Part shown: piece by piece, positions 4,787 through 6,291 of the stretch
How positions within the stretch are numbered: position 1 is the stretch's first letter
Layout: the number at the start of each line of letters is the position of its first letter
Source: Nitrospiria bacterium
GTDB taxonomy: Bacteria > Nitrospirota > CAKKRA01 > 9FT-COMBO-42-15
Length of the DNA: 6,291 bases
Direction: 5' to 3'
Assembly: GCA_919903585.1 (NCBI GenBank)
Contig: CAKKST010000069.1
Span: forward strand, 1 to 6,291
The notes under the pieces: generated by a model
Told to the model about the DNA's origin: nothing
What the model saw: the letters and a program-made list of their open reading frames with translations, nothing else
Database searches by the model: none
Translations under genes and position numbers: made by a program

Positions 4787-4957
4787 TCAGTTAAGTTTCA
4801 CTGCCTCATCAATAAGCATCACAGGAATGTCGTCCTTGATGGGGTACATTAGCTTGCACTTATCACATACAAGTCCATCACCCTTTTCATTGATATGAAC
4901 ATCTCCCTTGCACTTCGGGCAGGCGAGTATTTCTATAAGCTCTTTGGTTACTGGCAT
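4787..4957 (-). CDS. Trm112 family zinc-binding protein, 56 aa
   Basis: ATG 4957 to TGA 4787 encodes 56 residues. LIEILACPKCKGDV carries the first Cys pair (C13, C16) and GLVCDKCKLMYPI the second (C31, C34), followed by DDIPVMLIDEA. This is the standard layout of the short bacterial Trm112-like (YcaR/UPF0434) proteins, whose cysteines bind zinc. Eukaryotic and archaeal Trm112 is an obligate activator of several methyltransferases; a similar partner role here is inferred. Its ATG overlaps the DUF3108 stop by one base (TAATG), and GGAGG lies inside the end of that gene, so the two are coupled. It is the last gene of the minus-strand operon. Confidence 0.9.
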   Translation of the reverse strand: MPVTKELIEILACPKCKGDVHINEKGDGLVCDKCKLMYPIKDDIPVMLIDEAVKLN

Positions 4958-5727
4958 TATAAACCTCCTTGAATTAGGGTTGCACCTTCCATGCTAATCA
5001 GTGTTGCTGTAAAATAGCCAATTATAACTTTACTCTTCATCTGAACAGGTATCCTCCTGTAATCATCTGTTACCCATAAATATACATCGCCTTTATTAAT
5101 AAAAACACCTTTAAATTTTAATAGTGGTTTTAATTTTATTGTGTCAAACTCACCAACTGGTGTCCTAATCTTCTCTTTCCCCAAAACAAGCACCTCAAGC
5201 TGCCATGTCTTTTTATTCTCAAATGTATCTATAAAAACTGATTTGCCAACCTCAATATTATCAAGTGTTCTAAAATAATAGTAGCATGATAAGGCATCCT
5301 GAATCTTTGGCGGCACATCAAAGACCTCTTCCTTGCTGCCTACCTTTCTATAATACGCCTTGTTATTTATTTGGTCAAACTCAATCTCCTTATCGCTCTT
5401 ATATCTACCCTCGCGCTGTCTGACCTTTAATAGATAGGAATATACTCCTTTGACATCAATAAAGGTCTCCACCTTATCATCAACTGGATAGAAGGTAGAG
5501 ATAAATTTGCTTGACCTTACTGTTGAAACTATATGGTATATATCATTGCCTTTATATTTTGTTTTTTGAAAAACCTCTAATGTTGCAGTGGCGGCGCTTA
5601 TCCCCATCCATGTTATATCAAAGGTAAATTTTTCACCTACTGCAAAGGAAAAGGATTTTGTATCTGCAAAGGAGTTTTCAGCAATAAAAATATAACACAA
5701 AAGAAAAAAGATAAACTTTTTATTCAA
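4957..5727 (-). CDS. Secreted DUF3108-like protein, 256 aa
   Basis: The start is TTG at 5727-5725 (MNKKF), chosen because GAGGT (5739-5735) stands 7 bases upstream and no ATG lies nearby. Residues 1-21 form a classic signal peptide: KK, a hydrophobic core (FIFFLLCYIFIA), then SFA before Asp22 as the likely cleavage site. The mature part is beta-rich: GEKFTFDITWMGISAATATL near the start, DALSCYYYFRTL in the middle, and WVTDDYRRIPVQMKSKVIIG near the end. These are hallmarks of DUF3108 proteins, soluble periplasmic or outer-membrane-associated proteins of unknown activity with lipid-binding-like folds suggested for relatives. No lipobox cysteine follows the signal. The start overlaps the end of the glycosyltransferase region by its ribosome site, so the two are in one operon; an envelope role is inferred from this neighbour. 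Confidence 0.85.
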   Translation of the reverse strand: MNKKFIFFLLCYIFIAENSFADTKSFSFAVGEKFTFDITWMGISAATATLEVFQKTKYKGNDIYHIVSTVRSSKFISTFYPVDDKVETFIDVKGVYSYLLKVRQREGRYKSDKEIEFDQINNKAYYRKVGSKEEVFDVPPKIQDALSCYYYFRTLDNIEVGKSVFIDTFENKKTWQLEVLVLGKEKIRTPVGEFDTIKLKPLLKFKGVFINKGDVYLWVTDDYRRIPVQMKSKVIIGYFTATLISMEGATLIQGGL

Positions 5728-5737
5728 CTAAAATACC

Positions 5738-6291
5738 TCAATTTTGTTTCAATACTTTTCTAACTGAATTAAAGACCTCTTCAACAGTAATAGCCTCCAT
5801 ACATTTTAAATCATTGCATCTCTTTTTCAGGCAGCGGATACAAGGAAGACTGCTCTGTAATACAACATGACCATTTCCATAAGGGCCTGTCCTAACAGGA
5901 CTGGTTGGGCCAAATATTGCTATAACAGGTGTTCCAACTGCTGCAGCAATATGCATAGGCCCTGAGTCGTTGGTAATCAAAAGGTCAACCTTTTTCAATA
6001 AGGCTGCAAGCTGCAGAAGGCTCGTCTTTCCAGAGAGGTTCAGAGGCTTTGACTTTGTTATTGATGACAACTCATTAATCCTGACTTCATCTTCCCTGCC
6101 GCCAATCAGAAGAGGCTGTGCCTTTAATTTAGCGGCAATTGTATCTGTCAGTTCTGCATATCTTTTAAGAGGCCACATCTTTGTCTCCCATCTTGCAGAT
6201 GGGTTAATTGCAATCAAAGGCCTTTTTTTAATCTTGCTTATTAGGCTTGCTGCATATTCCTTTTCTTTCTCAGGAATATTAATTTTAAAAT
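5738..6291 (-). CDS. Glycosyltransferase family 9 (ADP-heptose:LPS heptosyltransferase-like), C-terminal part
   Basis: The frame is open to the right edge, so the N-terminal half is outside the window; 183 residues remain of a family usually near 340-350. INPSARWETKMWPLKRYAEL opens the C-terminal nucleotide-sugar-binding domain. LIGGREDE and NLSGKTSLLQLAALL follow, and LLITNDSGPMHIAAAVGTP holds the conserved D-S-G-P-x-H of GT9 enzymes that contacts the ADP-sugar. VIAIFGPTSPVRTGPYG completes the site. Near the end PCIRCLKKRCNDLKCM carries a C-x2-C-x4-C-x4-C cluster, seen in a subset of GT9 proteins and of unknown role. It likely adds heptose or a related sugar to the LPS inner core at the cytoplasmic face. 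The stop TGA (5740-5738) overlaps the ribosome site of the DUF3108 gene. Confidence 0.9.
   Translation of the reverse strand, partial: FKINIPEKEKEYAASLISKIKKRPLIAINPSARWETKMWPLKRYAELTDTIAAKLKAQPLLIGGREDEVRINELSSITKSKPLNLSGKTSLLQLAALLKKVDLLITNDSGPMHIAAAVGTPVIAIFGPTSPVRTGPYGNGHVVLQSSLPCIRCLKKRCNDLKCMEAITVEEVFNSVRKVLKQN

Overview
The window is an A+T-rich bacterial segment. It suggests a Gram-negative anaerobe that decodes UGA as selenocysteine. The heptosyltransferase-type glycosyltransferase points to an LPS outer membrane. A small gene with two in-frame UGA codons at redox positions points to selenocysteine use. Gene content is compatible with Nitrospirota or Desulfobacterota, but the lineage is an inference and no 16S or marker gene is present.

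Left part (1-1299, plus strand) is an accessory patch. It holds the last 16 codons of an upstream gene (perhaps a type I restriction specificity subunit), a hairpin- and repeat-bearing leader, and a 221-aa uncharacterised membrane-anchored protein. After these comes a decayed higBA toxin-antitoxin pair. The 221-aa gene ends exactly where higB homology begins, so toxin N-terminal sequence has been replaced, and higA carries an in-frame TGA. A 9-bp inverted repeat brackets the 221-aa gene, in a way reminiscent of an integron cassette.

Middle part (1374-4061, minus strand) holds the best find: a 71-codon glutaredoxin-like gene read through two TGA codons. One TGA sits at the active-site cysteine position (codon 13). 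The other is three codons before the stop (codon 69, a U-x-x-stop tail). Each TGA is followed at bacterial SECIS distance by a hairpin with G at the second loop position. The gene has its own sigma70-like promoter and a good Shine-Dalgarno, and standard gene calling would miss it because of the early UGA. Upstream lies an 802-aa polytopic membrane protein with an embedded spermidine-synthase-like SAM-binding domain. A copy of what looks like a dispersed repeat lies in frame within it. A possible 31-aa single-TM peptide is coupled to its start.

Next on the minus strand (4192-4643) is a vapBC-type locus. The ribbon-helix-helix antitoxin is intact, with a consensus promoter and palindromic operator candidates. 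The PIN toxin is cut to its first 51 residues.

Right part (4787-6291, minus strand) is a tightly packed operon: glycosyltransferase family 9 (5' end outside the window), a secreted DUF3108-like protein with a TTG start, and a Trm112-like zinc protein. The genes are coupled by short spacing and a one-base overlap. The operon probably serves envelope/LPS biogenesis, with the Trm112 protein as a methyltransferase partner; the joint role is inferred.
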